Below are positions 1-7,631 of a stretch of 64,000 bases of DNA, one piece after another. The notes under the pieces were generated by a model, which saw nothing but the letters and a program-made list of their open reading frames with translations, was not told the DNA's origin and did no database searches. The DNA comes from Actinomadura barringtoniae (GTDB taxonomy: Bacteria; Actinomycetota; Actinomycetes; Streptosporangiales; Streptosporangiaceae). The translations under genes and the position numbers were made by a program. Every line of letters starts with the position of its first letter. Position 1 is the stretch's first letter. The DNA lies in the NCBI RefSeq assembly GCF_017573505.1, contig NZ_JAGEOJ010000027.1:1-64000 (forward strand). The letters are read 5' to 3'.

Positions 1-1197
1 GCCAACCCCGCCCGTTCCGCCAACCGTGCCGCCCCCGCTAGCCCCGCCTACTGCGTCAACCCCGCCGCCTCCACCAGCGTCTCCAGCCACGTCAACCCCA
101 CCAGCTCCGTCGACCCCGCCTGTTCCACCAGCTGCACCGACCCCGCTGGTCTCGTCTACTGCACCAGCCCCGCTGATCCCGCCTGCCGCGCCAGCGCTGC
201 CAACCCCGCTAGCCCCGCCAGGCCCGCCAGCGCGGCCAACCCAGCCCGTTCCGCCAACGCCGTCGACATCACTAGCCCCGATAGCTCCGCCAAGCTCGCC
301 TGTTCCGCAGGCCCCGCCGCCTCCTCCTGTTCCGCTGACCCTGCTAGCCCCGCCGCCCCTGACAGCCCCGCCGGCTCGGTCGACTTCGCCTGGCCCGCTG
401 GCTCCACCAGCCTCACTCGCCTCACTGGTATCACCAGCCCCGCTAGCGCTGCCCGTTCCGCCAACCGCACCGACCCCACCAGCCCCGTTGACTTCGTCAG
501 CGCCGTCGACCCCACTACCTCCACCGCTCACGCCGACCCCGTCAGCCCCGCCGAGACCGCTAGTCCCACCAGCTCTGCTGATCTCGCCGAACCCGCTAGC
601 TGCGTCAGGCCTGCCAGCACCACCGAGCTCGCTGGTTCTGGCAGCCGCGCCGACCCCGCTGGCCTCGCCCGCCGCACCAGCACCGCTCGCCCCACCAGCG
701 CCGCCGACCCTGCCTATTTCGCCAGCCGCGCCGCCGCCATCAGCACCGCCAGCCACTCCGGCTCCGCTGGCCCAACCAGCCCCACCAGGCTCATCCGCCC
801 CGCCGACTCCACCAGCCCTGTGGACTCCGACAGCCCTGTGGACTCCGACAGCCCTGTGGACTCCGACAGTCGCGCCAGGACCGCCGACTTGACCCGGCCC
901 GTCGGTTCGGCTGGGCTTGCGGCGCAAGATTCGGTCGACGGCGGCTCGTTGTGGCGCAGGCAAGGCAGCAAGGATCTCTTCGGGCAACGCGTGGAAGATC
1001 TCGGCGGCGAAGGCGTATGGGAGTCGTTCATCGGAGGCGGAGCCGACCACGAGGATGGCCGGTTCCTGGCCCCGGACCAGCTCGTTCAGCACGGTGCTCT
1101 TGCCGACGCCCGCCGGTCCGTTCAGCACGATCCGCCCGCCGCCCGCGGCCAGCAGCTCGCGTGCGGCGGCCAGCAACTCGGCACGGCCTACCGGCAC
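1..1197 (-). CDS. LuxR-type (LAL/STAND) transcriptional regulator, N-terminal part, cut by window edge
   Basis: Frame open from a GTG at 1197 to base 1. The start has a GGAGG-type ribosome site 5 nt upstream; an in-frame GTG at 1212 lacks one. Residues about 1-90 are a STAND ATPase: VLNGPAGVGKST is the Walker A loop, followed by SASDERLPYAFAAEIF and LPAPQRAAVDRILR, both typical of large LuxR (LAL) regulators. From about residue 100 the sequence becomes a run of about 300 residues of Gly/Ala/Ser/Val (GAGGVGGAS-like), including three copies of GVHRAV from 18-bp DNA repeats. The rest of the ATPase and the HTH domain would lie outside the window. The plus-strand proline-rich reading of the same DNA is its shadow. 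The ATPase call is solid; the role of the insert is unknown. Confidence 0.8.
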   Translation of the reverse strand, partial: MPVGRAELLAAARELLAAGGGRIVLNGPAGVGKSTVLNELVRGQEPAILVVGSASDERLPYAFAAEIFHALPEEILAALPAPQRAAVDRILRRKPSRTDGPGQVGGPGATVGVHRAVGVHRAVGVHRAGGVGGADEPGGAGWASGAGVAGGADGGGAAGEIGRVGGAGGASGAGAAGEASGVGAAARTSELGGAGRPDAASGFGEISRAGGTSGLGGADGVGVSGGGSGVDGADEVNGAGGVGAVGGTGSASGAGDTSEASEAGGASGPGEVDRAGGAVRGGGASRVSGTGGGGGACGTGELGGAIGASDVDGVGGTGWVGRAGGPGGASGVGSAGAAGGISGAGAVDETSGVGAAGGTGGVDGAGGVDVAGDAGGGGGVDAVGGASGGGTVGGTGGVG

Positions 1198-1286
1198 CGC
1201 TACCTCCCTCACCGAGAGGCGATCGTAAGCACGCCGTCCGGAATCCGATAGAGGGAAACCCCTTGCAGAAAGGCACCGGAAAGCCG

Positions 1287-1327
1287 AGCGGGGCCCCGCG
1301 CATTGATGAGATGCGCGGGGCCCCGCT
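1287..1327. terminator. Perfect 17-bp inverted repeat, terminator-like
   Basis: Arms 1287-1303 and 1311-1327 are exact reverse complements around a 7-nt loop. It lies between the end of the whiB7 operon and the LuxR gene, both on the minus strand, about 90 bp upstream of the LuxR start. There is no T-tract, so it may be a GC-rich terminator or an RNA-stabilising hairpin. Confidence 0.5.
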
Positions 1328-1492
1328 AGTTCGCGCGCCGGTTCCCGGTGGCGTATCCGCCGGCGCGCTTGCCTGACCGGGAGGCCACACCGCCAAACCA
1401 TCCCTAGAAGGGCGGCACGGCCTGCGACCGGTCTGGCCGGATCCCGGCCGGTAGCACGGCCGAGACCCTTTCCAACGAAGTTTTGTAAGGAG

Positions 1493-1524
1493 GGGTCCCG
1501 CGGCCGGGGAGGGCCGCGGGACCC
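1493..1524 (-). terminator. Hairpin terminator after the whiB7 operon
   Basis: A perfect 13-bp stem (1493-1505 with 1512-1524) and a 6-nt loop lie 50 bp beyond the stop of the last ORF of the whiB7 operon. No strong U-tract follows on either strand. The placement suggests termination of the minus-strand transcript. The gap 1198-1573 holds only this and the hairpin at 1287. Confidence 0.55.
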
Positions 1525-1573
1525 GGGGCTTTCATGTGCACGTCCAGGCCCCCGCTCCGGGACGTACCGCCCG

Positions 1574-1819
1574 CTATCGGGCGAGCAGGATGCGGCGCAC
1601 GCGTGCGACCCGCACCTGGGCGTCGCGGCGAGCGCGCCGGCGGGCTCGCACCCGCGCGGCCAGCTCGATCGCCGCGAGCTCGTGTTCGAGGTCCCGTATT
1701 CGTTCCCGGGACAGTTCCTGGCTGAGCAAGGTCACGTCGTTCTCCTTGGTGGCCCGGGGGCGCAGCCCCTGTGCGGGGTCTGCGCGCCCCAGGTCATCGA
1801 GTGTCGGCACGGTCGTCAT
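1574..1819 (-). CDS. Small basic coiled-coil protein downstream of whiB7
   Basis: An 81-aa ORF whose ATG overlaps the whiB7 stop by one base (TGATG), which indicates translational coupling. The middle (LLSQELSRERIRDLEHELAAI) looks like an amphipathic coiled coil and the last 30 residues are extremely Arg-rich (RVRARRRARRDAQVRV), so it may bind nucleic acid or the ribosome. No known family was recognised. A longer in-frame extension upstream overlaps whiB7 and is not needed. Confidence 0.65.
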   Translation of the reverse strand: MTTVPTLDDLGRADPAQGLRPRATKENDVTLLSQELSRERIRDLEHELAAIELAARVRARRRARRDAQVRVARVRRILLAR

Positions 1820-2106
1820 CAGACGGTCACTTCGTCCGGCCGCGGGTGCTTGCGCGGGCGGCCACGCGGCCGCTTGCGCGCGACGATCACACCGCGCACG
1901 AAGAGCTCCCCGCCCCAGACGCCCCAGGGCTCGGCGCGCTCGATGGCGCCGGCGAGGCAGGCCTTGCGGAGCGGGCACTCAAGGCACATGGCCTTGGCGA
2001 GCTCGACGTCGGCGGGAGCCTCGGCGAAGAAGAGCTCCGGGTTGGTCCGGCACGGAAGCGTGAGGTCCTCGTCGCTCACAGCGAGAGCCCCCTGCATCAC
2101 AGTCAC
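1819..2106 (-). CDS. whiB7: WhiB7-type redox-sensitive transcriptional regulator
   Basis: 95 aa. The four iron-sulfur cysteines are C19, C41, C44 and C50 (CLEC then five residues then C), followed by the G-V-W-G-G turn at 62-66. A C-terminal AT-hook RGRPRK at 81-86 separates WhiB7/WblC from other Wbl proteins. The family binds sigma-A region 4 and the AT-rich DNA just upstream of the -35 element, and switches on intrinsic antibiotic-resistance genes. The start chosen is GTG at 2106, with AGGA about 7-11 nt upstream; an ATG three codons later is possible. It is preceded by a leader with an upstream ORF and a hairpin, and by a promoter of the WhiB7-dependent type. Confidence 0.93.
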   Translation of the reverse strand: MTVMQGALAVSDEDLTLPCRTNPELFFAEAPADVELAKAMCLECPLRKACLAGAIERAEPWGVWGGELFVRGVIVARKRPRGRPRKHPRPDEVTV

Positions 2107-2157
2107 CCTGTTTCCTCTCGTTGGATCTCAACGGGTCGTGTCGGTGAGTTGTCTGGG

Positions 2158-2200
2158 CAAATAAGAAGGGCCGCGGATCCGGTTCTGGATCCGCGGCCCT
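2158..2200 (-). promoter_or_regulatory. Attenuator hairpin in the whiB7 leader
   Basis: On the minus strand a perfect 14-bp stem (2187-2200 with 2167-2180, 6-nt loop) is followed at once by a U-rich tract (TTCTTATTT). It lies between the leader peptide stop (2220) and the whiB7 start (2106). This is a canonical intrinsic terminator inside the leader, as expected for ribosome-mediated attenuation of whiB7. Confidence 0.8.
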
Positions 2201-2219
2201 GGGGGCTTGCCGTGTCTTG

Positions 2220-2306
2220 TTAGACCGGTCGCCTCCAGGGGAACGGACCCAGGTCGCCGCGCTTGACGGCGCCCACGTGGGCCGTGGCCGGAGCGTTGAG
2301 GTTCAT
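2220..2306 (-). CDS. whiB7 leader peptide (upstream ORF)
   Basis: A 28-aa ORF starting with ATG at 2306 and ending with TAA at 2220, 20 nt before the attenuator stem. The peptide ends GPFPWRRPV. The Phe-Pro-Trp resembles the aromatic-Pro-Trp motif I recall as described for whiB7/wblC leader peptides. Stalling of ribosomes on this ORF would be expected to free an antiterminator. The minus frame is open much further upstream, so the exact start is inferred from the short-uORF precedent. Confidence 0.55.
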   Translation of the reverse strand: MNLNAPATAHVGAVKRGDLGPFPWRRPV

Positions 2307-2636
2307 GTCTTCAATGAAGACACTCCGCCCCTGCTCGTTCTGGAATCGCTGCACCTGGCACAGGTCGCGCAGCCTCGCCACGTCCCCATAGGACGTGCCG
2401 ACGGGCTGCGGCTCCGCGCCGCCGGGCCAAGCCGTCGCTCCATCGAGCAGAACGCTCAACGGGGACAGGCCGGCGAGCTTCGACATGGCGGTCGAGGAGC
2501 TCAGGCGTGCGTCAGCCCAGAACGGCCCTGATTTCATGATCATTGTGCTCACCGGACTGCACACCACCTTTCTGGCTCCTCGGGGCCGGACCGCTGGATC
2601 AAGATCCACGGCTCGGCCGTTTGATTGCTCGCATAG

Positions 2637-2675
2637 AGCGTACGAGGATCTAGGTTTAATCGGCAAGGTATTTTT
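2637..2675 (-). promoter_or_regulatory. WhiB7-dependent promoter of whiB7
   Basis: On the minus strand: an A5 tract (complement of 2671-2675), 4 nt, -35 TTGCCG (2661-2666), an 18-bp spacer, and -10 TACGCT (2637-2642). The A-tract next to a TTGC-type -35 is the documented WhiB7 target layout. Transcription from about 2630 gives a leader of about 520 nt before whiB7. The gap 2307-2833 holds this promoter and leader and no other feature I can support. Confidence 0.7.
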
Positions 2676-2833
2676 GACCTGCGGTTTTGTGGCCAGTTTC
2701 ACCCGAACCGGACCACGTTCCGCAGCGTCAAACCTTGTGAGGTTCGACATGCCCTACCCCGTACGGCGAACGCCCGCGACGGCATCGCCATAGGCATCAT
2801 CTCACGCGGTTTCTTCCCCCGGCAGGCCCAGTC

Positions 2834-4621
2834 TCAGCTGCTCATGGCAAGCGTGACCGCCGTATCGAGCACCCCCATCGCAGTCCCCACAGCAGACCCG
2901 ATGGCCGCCCCCACCACCCCATGCAACAAGAACCGCCCCCGAACCCGCGCCTCCAAACGCCCATGCCGCCCCCTCCCCACACACCTGGCCCCACCCCGGC
3001 GCCGCCCGCCCAGACCAGCCCTGACCTCCAGCTCCCCACACGCGCCGGCACCGGCGGACGCCCGCCCAGGCACACCGGAGGCAACAGACGCCCGTCCAGG
3101 CGAGCGGGCTGAGTCCGAATCTCCAGGCACGCAGGCAGCCGCGCGCGGCTGGCCGAGCGCACCACCGGGGGCCTCCAGGTCCTCACGCACGCCAGCCGCA
3201 GCCACCGGCCACCCGGAGACGTGGGCAGCGTGCACCCCGGACGCATGAGCAACGTGCGGCCCGGACGCATGGGCAGCGTGCGGCCCTTCGGACACATCGA
3301 CAGCGGCGTGCGGCCCCTCTGCCCGGCCAGATGCAGAGGAACGTCGGGGCGCGTCAGCGGGCTGTCGCCCGGACGTGTCGCCGGCGACCTCTAGGTCTCC
3401 AGGCGCATAGGCAGCCGAGCGCGGCCAGCCGGGGGCGCCAGCGGCGGCGTCCAACTCCTGGCGTACGCCGGTCACGCCTGGCGGCCACCCGGACGCATCG
3501 GCAACGGGTGCCCAGTTGGGCATGGATGCAGTTGCGCGCGGCCATTCAGGCGCACCAGCGGCGCCCGGCGAGCATCCAGAGATGGCGTCAGGCGCCTGCC
3601 CCGGAAAAGCGCTGGCCGCATCCAGGTCTTCGGGCGGGCGAGCAGCAGCAGCCGACCGTTCAGACGCACCAATCGCGGCAGCCACGCCGCCACACATGTC
3701 AGCCACAGACCGCGGCCATGCGGACCCATCCGCGGTGGCGGGCGACCGCTCCGGGTTGCCGCTGGCGGCGTCTGGATCTCCAGCCGCGCTGGAATCAGGA
3801 CGCGGGCGTTCGCGGGACCCAGCGGCCGGGCTGGGCCGCCCTGCCGCGGCGGCGGGCCGGGACTGTCCTGGGGCAGCGGCGGCTGACCGTTCAGACGCGC
3901 CGGCCACCTCGCCGCCCGCACCAGCCGCGGGCGACGGCCATGCGGACGCATCGGCGACGGTGAGCGGCCGCTCCAATGTGCCGCTGGCGGCGTCTGGATC
4001 TCCAGGCGCGCTGGAATCAGGGCGCGGGCATTCGCGCGAGTCGGCGGCGAGGTGGAGCTGACCTGGCGCGGCGGCGGGGTGGAACTCTCCTGGCGCAGCG
4101 GCGGGGCGAGATTGTCCTGAGGCAGCGGCGTGCGGCAGTCCTGTGGTGCCCGGCGCCGCTCCAGCGGAGGCGTGGGGCGCTCCAGCGGAAGCTGGCGCCG
4201 CTCCGGCGGTGGCCGACGGCGCTCCGGTGGAGTTCGGCGCCACTCCGGCGGAGGCGTCCGGTGCTCCGGCGGCGGAGGGTGGGGTTCCAGGGGCGGAGGG
4301 CGGGGTTCCAGGGGCGGAGGGCGGCGTTCCGGCGGTGGACGGTGATTGTGCGGGAGTTGGCGGGTGGGGGCGCGGGGGTTGGGCCTGGGCGGGGGGACGG
4401 TCTGGGGTGGGAGGTTGAGGTTCTTGGGTGGCTGGTGGGTAGCGGGCGCGTAGGAGTCTGCGGAGTTCGGCTGGGGTGCGGGCTTCGACCAGGCGGTCGT
4501 TGGCGTAGCTCCACCAGGCGCCTGTGTATTCGCCGCGCCAGATCACGGCTTGGGTGAACAGGGCGCGGAGCTCGGTGAGGACGGCTTCTACATCCAGGTC
4601 TAGTTCGTCGAACGGCGTCAT
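2834..4621 (-). CDS. Low-complexity Ala/Pro/Ser-rich protein with C-terminal hydrophobic segment
   Basis: 595 aa, ATG at 4621 with AGGAGG upstream. Residues 1-62 look like a folded helical domain (LDVEAVLTELRALFTQAVIW, then WWSYANDRLVEARTPAELRRLLRARYP). Residues 65-550 are Ala/Pro/Ser/Gly-rich with an internal duplication: residues about 195-250 recur at 269-328 (RPRPDSSA, GDPDAASG, ERSAAAA), a 222-bp shift. Residues about 563-590 form a Gly/Ala-rich hydrophobic segment, a likely membrane-associated tail. No family was recognised. The minus frame is preferred because of the globular N-terminus and ribosome site. Confidence 0.6.
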   Translation of the reverse strand: MTPFDELDLDVEAVLTELRALFTQAVIWRGEYTGAWWSYANDRLVEARTPAELRRLLRARYPPATQEPQPPTPDRPPAQAQPPRPHPPTPAQSPSTAGTPPSAPGTPPSAPGTPPSAAGAPDASAGVAPNSTGAPSATAGAAPASAGAPHASAGAAPGTTGLPHAAASGQSRPAAAPGEFHPAAAPGQLHLAADSRECPRPDSSAPGDPDAASGTLERPLTVADASAWPSPAAGAGGEVAGASERSAAAAPGQSRPAAAAGRPSPAAGSRERPRPDSSAAGDPDAASGNPERSPATADGSAWPRSVADMCGGVAAAIGASERSAAAARPPEDLDAASAFPGQAPDAISGCSPGAAGAPEWPRATASMPNWAPVADASGWPPGVTGVRQELDAAAGAPGWPRSAAYAPGDLEVAGDTSGRQPADAPRRSSASGRAEGPHAAVDVSEGPHAAHASGPHVAHASGVHAAHVSGWPVAAAGVREDLEAPGGALGQPRAAACVPGDSDSARSPGRASVASGVPGRASAGAGACGELEVRAGLGGRRRGGARCVGRGRHGRLEARVRGRFLLHGVVGAAIGSAVGTAMGVLDTAVTLAMSS

Positions 4622-4712
4622 CTGGTCCTCCTGGTGGCGCCGGACCGTCAGGGGGTAGCGGTCCGATCACTCTCGGGAGTCAGCATGCACGCCGGGTCTG
4701 ACGTTTTGCGGG

Positions 4713-5312
4713 TCAGTCGCCGGCCAGGAGGGTTTCGAACGGGATGGGGTCGGCGAAAGCGTCGCGTTCCTCGGTGATGGGGCGGCCCTTGATGAGGTCG
4801 GCCAGCTCGGCGCCGGCGCGGTCGATGCGTTCCACCAGGCCGTCGGCGGCCTCGCCGGGCGCACCCCAGTCCTCGGTGGCGGCGTACACGGCGGTGGGGA
4901 CGGTGATCGAACGCAGGTAGGCGAACATCGGGCGCAGGGCGTGCTCCAGCGCGAGGGAGTGGCGGGCGGTGCCGCCGGTCGCGCCCATCAGGACCGGCTT
5001 GCCCGCGAGCGTTCCGGGCTCCAGGACGTCGAAGAACGTCTTGAACAGGCCGCTGTAGGAGGCGTTGAAGATCGGCGTGACCGCGATCAGGCCGTCGGCG
5101 GACGTGACCGCGTCGATGACCTTGCGGAGGCCGGAGGACGGGAAGCCGGTGAGGAGGTTGTTGGTCAGGTCGTGCGCGTGGTCGCGCAGGTTGACCACCT
5201 CGACGTCGGCATCGGCGAGGTTGCGTACGGCGGCGTCGGCGAGCCGGTCGGCCAGCAGGCGGGTCGACGACGGCTCGCGGAGGCCGGCGGAGATCACGGC
5301 GAGCTTGGTCAC
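4713..5312 (-). CDS. NADPH-dependent FMN reductase partnered with an LLM oxidoreductase (CE1759-type)
   Basis: 199 aa, flavodoxin fold: ISAGLREPSSTRLLADRL is the FMN phosphate loop, and VTPIFNASYSGLFKTFFD and GATGGTARHSLALEHALRPMFAYL are typical of the FMN_red family. It would supply reduced flavin to the oxygenase encoded upstream. Its GTG start overlaps the stop of that gene by 4 nt (GTGA), so the two are co-translated. The pairing matches the LLM/FMN-reductase duo first described in Corynebacterium efficiens (CE1758/CE1759). The substrate is unknown. Confidence 0.85.
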   Translation of the reverse strand: MTKLAVISAGLREPSSTRLLADRLADAAVRNLADADVEVVNLRDHAHDLTNNLLTGFPSSGLRKVIDAVTSADGLIAVTPIFNASYSGLFKTFFDVLEPGTLAGKPVLMGATGGTARHSLALEHALRPMFAYLRSITVPTAVYAATEDWGAPGEAADGLVERIDRAGAELADLIKGRPITEERDAFADPIPFETLLAGD

Positions 5313-6376
5313 CTGGTCACCTTTCCGTGGGCCGGCGGGTCGGCGGGCACGTGCTCGGGGCGCAGCGACTCGAACTCCTTGCGCAGTACGGGCACGACCT
5401 CCTCGCCCAGCAGGTCGAGCTGCTCCAGAACGGTCTTGAGCGGCAGTCCGGCGTGGTCCACCAGGAACAGCTGCCGCTGGTAGTCACCGAAATGATCGCG
5501 GAATTGGAGGGTCCGGTCGATCACCTCCTGGGGGCTGCCCACGGTGAGCGGGGTCTCCTGGGTGAACTCCTCGAGCGACGGGCCGTGGCCGTAGACCGGC
5601 GCGTTGTCGAAGTACGGGCGGAACTCCTTGACGGCGTCCTGCGAGTTGCGGCGCATGAAGATCTGGCCGCCGAGTCCGACGATTGCCTGGTCGGCGCTGC
5701 CGTGGCCGTAGTGCTCGTACCGGCGCCGGTACAGCTCGATCAGCCGCTGGAAGTGCTCCTTCGGCCAGAAGATGTTGTTGGCGAAGAAACCGTCGCCGTA
5801 GTACGCGGCCTGCTCGGCGATCTCGGGGCTGCGGATCGAGCCGTGCCACACGAACGGCGGGTTGCCGTCCAGCGGGCGCGGCGTCGAGGTGAAGCCCTGG
5901 AGCGGCGTACGGAACTTGCCCTCCCAGTCGACGATGTCCTCGCGCCAAAGCCGGTGCAGCAGGTTGTAGTTCTCAATGGCCAGCGGGATGCCCTGGCGGA
6001 TGTCCTGCCCGAACCACGGGTAGACGGGCCCGGTGTTGCCGCGCCCCATCATCAGGTCCACCCGGCCGTCGGCCAGGTGCTGGAGCATGGCGAAGTCCTC
6101 GGCGATCTTCACCGGGTCGTTGGTGGTGATCAGCGTCGTCGAGGTGGACAGCACGAGCCGCTCGGTGCGGGCGGCGATGTGGCCGAGCATGGTGGTCGGC
6201 GAGGACGGCACGAACGGCGGGTTGTGGTGCTCACCGGTCGCGAAGACGTCGAGCCCGACCTCCTCGGCCTTGAGCGCGATCTCGACCATGGCCTTGATCC
6301 GCTCGTGCTCGGTGGGCGTACGCCCGGTCGTGGGGTCGGGCGTCACGTCGCCGACGCTGAAGATCCCGAACTGCAT
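5309..6376 (-). CDS. LLM-class flavin-dependent oxidoreductase (CE1758-type)
   Basis: 355 aa, bacterial luciferase-like TIM barrel. Seen: QFGIFSVGDV at the N-terminus, GLDVFATGEHHNPPF, RTERLVLSTSTTLITTNDPVKIAEDFAMLQHLADGRVDLMMGRGN (FMN-binding/LLM signature) and FVWHGSIRSPEIAEQAAYYGDGFFA. ATG at 6376 has GGAGG five bases upstream; a TTG 12 nt earlier is less likely. First gene of a two-gene operon with its FMN reductase. A palindromic operator candidate lies just upstream. Likely an FMNH2-dependent monooxygenase of unknown substrate. Confidence 0.87.
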   Translation of the reverse strand: MQFGIFSVGDVTPDPTTGRTPTEHERIKAMVEIALKAEEVGLDVFATGEHHNPPFVPSSPTTMLGHIAARTERLVLSTSTTLITTNDPVKIAEDFAMLQHLADGRVDLMMGRGNTGPVYPWFGQDIRQGIPLAIENYNLLHRLWREDIVDWEGKFRTPLQGFTSTPRPLDGNPPFVWHGSIRSPEIAEQAAYYGDGFFANNIFWPKEHFQRLIELYRRRYEHYGHGSADQAIVGLGGQIFMRRNSQDAVKEFRPYFDNAPVYGHGPSLEEFTQETPLTVGSPQEVIDRTLQFRDHFGDYQRQLFLVDHAGLPLKTVLEQLDLLGEEVVPVLRKEFESLRPEHVPADPPAHGKVTR

Positions 6377-6390
6377 CCCCGCCTCCAATT

Positions 6391-6406
6391 AGTAGAACGT
6401 TCAACT
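6391..6406. promoter_or_regulatory. Palindromic operator candidate upstream of the LLM operon
   Basis: AGTAGAACGTTCAACT is a near-perfect palindrome in an AT-rich patch 15 bp upstream of the LLM start, which fits repression by a dimeric regulator of MarR or TetR type. No such regulator gene is in the window. Confidence 0.4.
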
Positions 6407-6506
6407 ATATTAGCGGAACGACCCCCGCCCCCGAACTATTCCTGGGCGCCCCGGCTCCACCCGTACCCCCGTTGAAAAGCCGCGGTCACCGGCACATGAT
6501 CAGCTT

Positions 6507-7433
6507 ATGAGCCACGTGATCGTCGTCGGTGCCGGGGTCATCGGCCTCAGCTGCGCCGTCCGCCTGGCCGAGGCGGGCCACCGGGTCGAGGTCGTCACCC
6601 GCGAGAACCCGGCCGAAACGACCTCCTCGGTCTCGGCCGCCCTGTGGTTCCCCTACCTTGCGCTCCCCCGCGACCGCGTCACCGCCTGGTCGGCCGCCTC
6701 GTACGAGGAGTTCCTCCGTCTCCCACCCGAGTCCGGCGTACGGGTCCGCCAGGGCGCCGAGGTCCTGGCCGAGCCCTCCCCCGACCCGTGGTGGGCCTCC
6801 GCCGTCCCCTCGTTCGAGCGCCTCACCAAGATCCCGCCCGGCTACGCCGACGGCTGGACGTTCCCCGCGCCCGTGATCGACATGGGCGTCTACCTCCCGT
6901 ACCTCATCACGCGCCTGAACGCCCTGGGCGGCACCCTCACCCAGCGCTCCCTCGACGCACTCCCCGACGCTCCCCTGCTCGTGAACTGCTCAGGTCTGGG
7001 AGCCGCCACCCTCGCCGACGACCCCTCGCTCACTCCGATCCGCGGCCAGATCATGGTCGTCGAGCAGGTCGGCCTGACCGACTGGTGGGTGGACGACACC
7101 GACGCCGAACGCCCCTGCTACGTCGTTCCCCGCCTGAACGACATCGTGATCGGCGGAACGGCCCAGCGCGGCGACTGGAACGATCGCGCCGACCCCGGCA
7201 CCGCCCGCGAGATCCGTTCCCGCGCCGAGCGCCTGGTCCCCGAGCTCCGCGCCGCCCGAACGCTCCGCCACCGCGTCGGCCTGCGCCCGTCCCGCCCCTC
7301 CGTACGCCTGGAGACCGAGCACCGCCCCGGCGGAACCGTCGTCCACTGCTACGGCCACGGCGGCGCCGGCGTCACCCTCTCCTGGGGCTGCGCCGCCGAA
7401 GTCACCACCACGATCGCCCAGCTCACACCCTGA
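6507..7433 (+). CDS. D-amino-acid oxidase (FAD)
   Basis: 308 aa. A Rossmann FAD site (VGAGVIGLS, residues 7-15) is followed by VEVVTRENPAETTSSVSAALWFPY, the DAO-type motif after the dinucleotide fold. The end has VGLRPSRPSVRLE (substrate-binding Arg region) and HCYGHGGAGVTLSWG (C-terminal FAD motif). It oxidises D-amino acids to 2-oxo acids with ammonia and peroxide. Monocistronic by its surroundings. The final codons and stop form the first unit of a 16-bp repeat array that runs downstream. Confidence 0.9.
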   Translation: MSHVIVVGAGVIGLSCAVRLAEAGHRVEVVTRENPAETTSSVSAALWFPYLALPRDRVTAWSAASYEEFLRLPPESGVRVRQGAEVLAEPSPDPWWASAVPSFERLTKIPPGYADGWTFPAPVIDMGVYLPYLITRLNALGGTLTQRSLDALPDAPLLVNCSGLGAATLADDPSLTPIRGQIMVVEQVGLTDWWVDDTDAERPCYVVPRLNDIVIGGTAQRGDWNDRADPGTAREIRSRAERLVPELRAARTLRHRVGLRPSRPSVRLETEHRPGGTVVHCYGHGGAGVTLSWGCAAEVTTTIAQLTP

Positions 7434-7517
7434 CCAGCTCACACTTGACCAGCTCACACCCTGACCAGCTCACACCCTGACCAGCTCTCACCCTGATCAG
7501 CCCACACTTGACCAGCT
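7418..7517. repeat. 16-bp tandem repeats starting inside the D-amino-acid oxidase stop region
   Basis: About six degenerate copies of CAGCTCACACCCTGAC. The first copy is the coding 3' end itself (Gln-Leu-Thr-Pro-stop), so TGA recurs in each unit. One of several stop-anchored arrays in this window. Confidence 0.75.
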
Positions 7518-7631
7518 CAGGCCCTCGCGGCCTGCACAATCCCGCTGACCGTCCCGACGCCCGCGCGGTCGTTACGTCCGTCATCGCCCTGCGCGCGGTG
7601 GCCGAACGCCGATAGGCTCTGCCATCTAGCA

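Noticed and set aside
26..892. 288-aa proline-rich plus-strand ORF
   Set aside because: It is the antisense reading of the Gly/Ala-rich part of a LuxR-type ATPase whose minus-strand frame has a Walker A motif, a ribosome site and continues open to the window edge.
5327..6475. Long plus-strand ORF (382 aa)
   Set aside because: Antisense to the LLM oxidoreductase, which has clear family motifs; the plus product is Val/Arg/Gly-rich without motifs.
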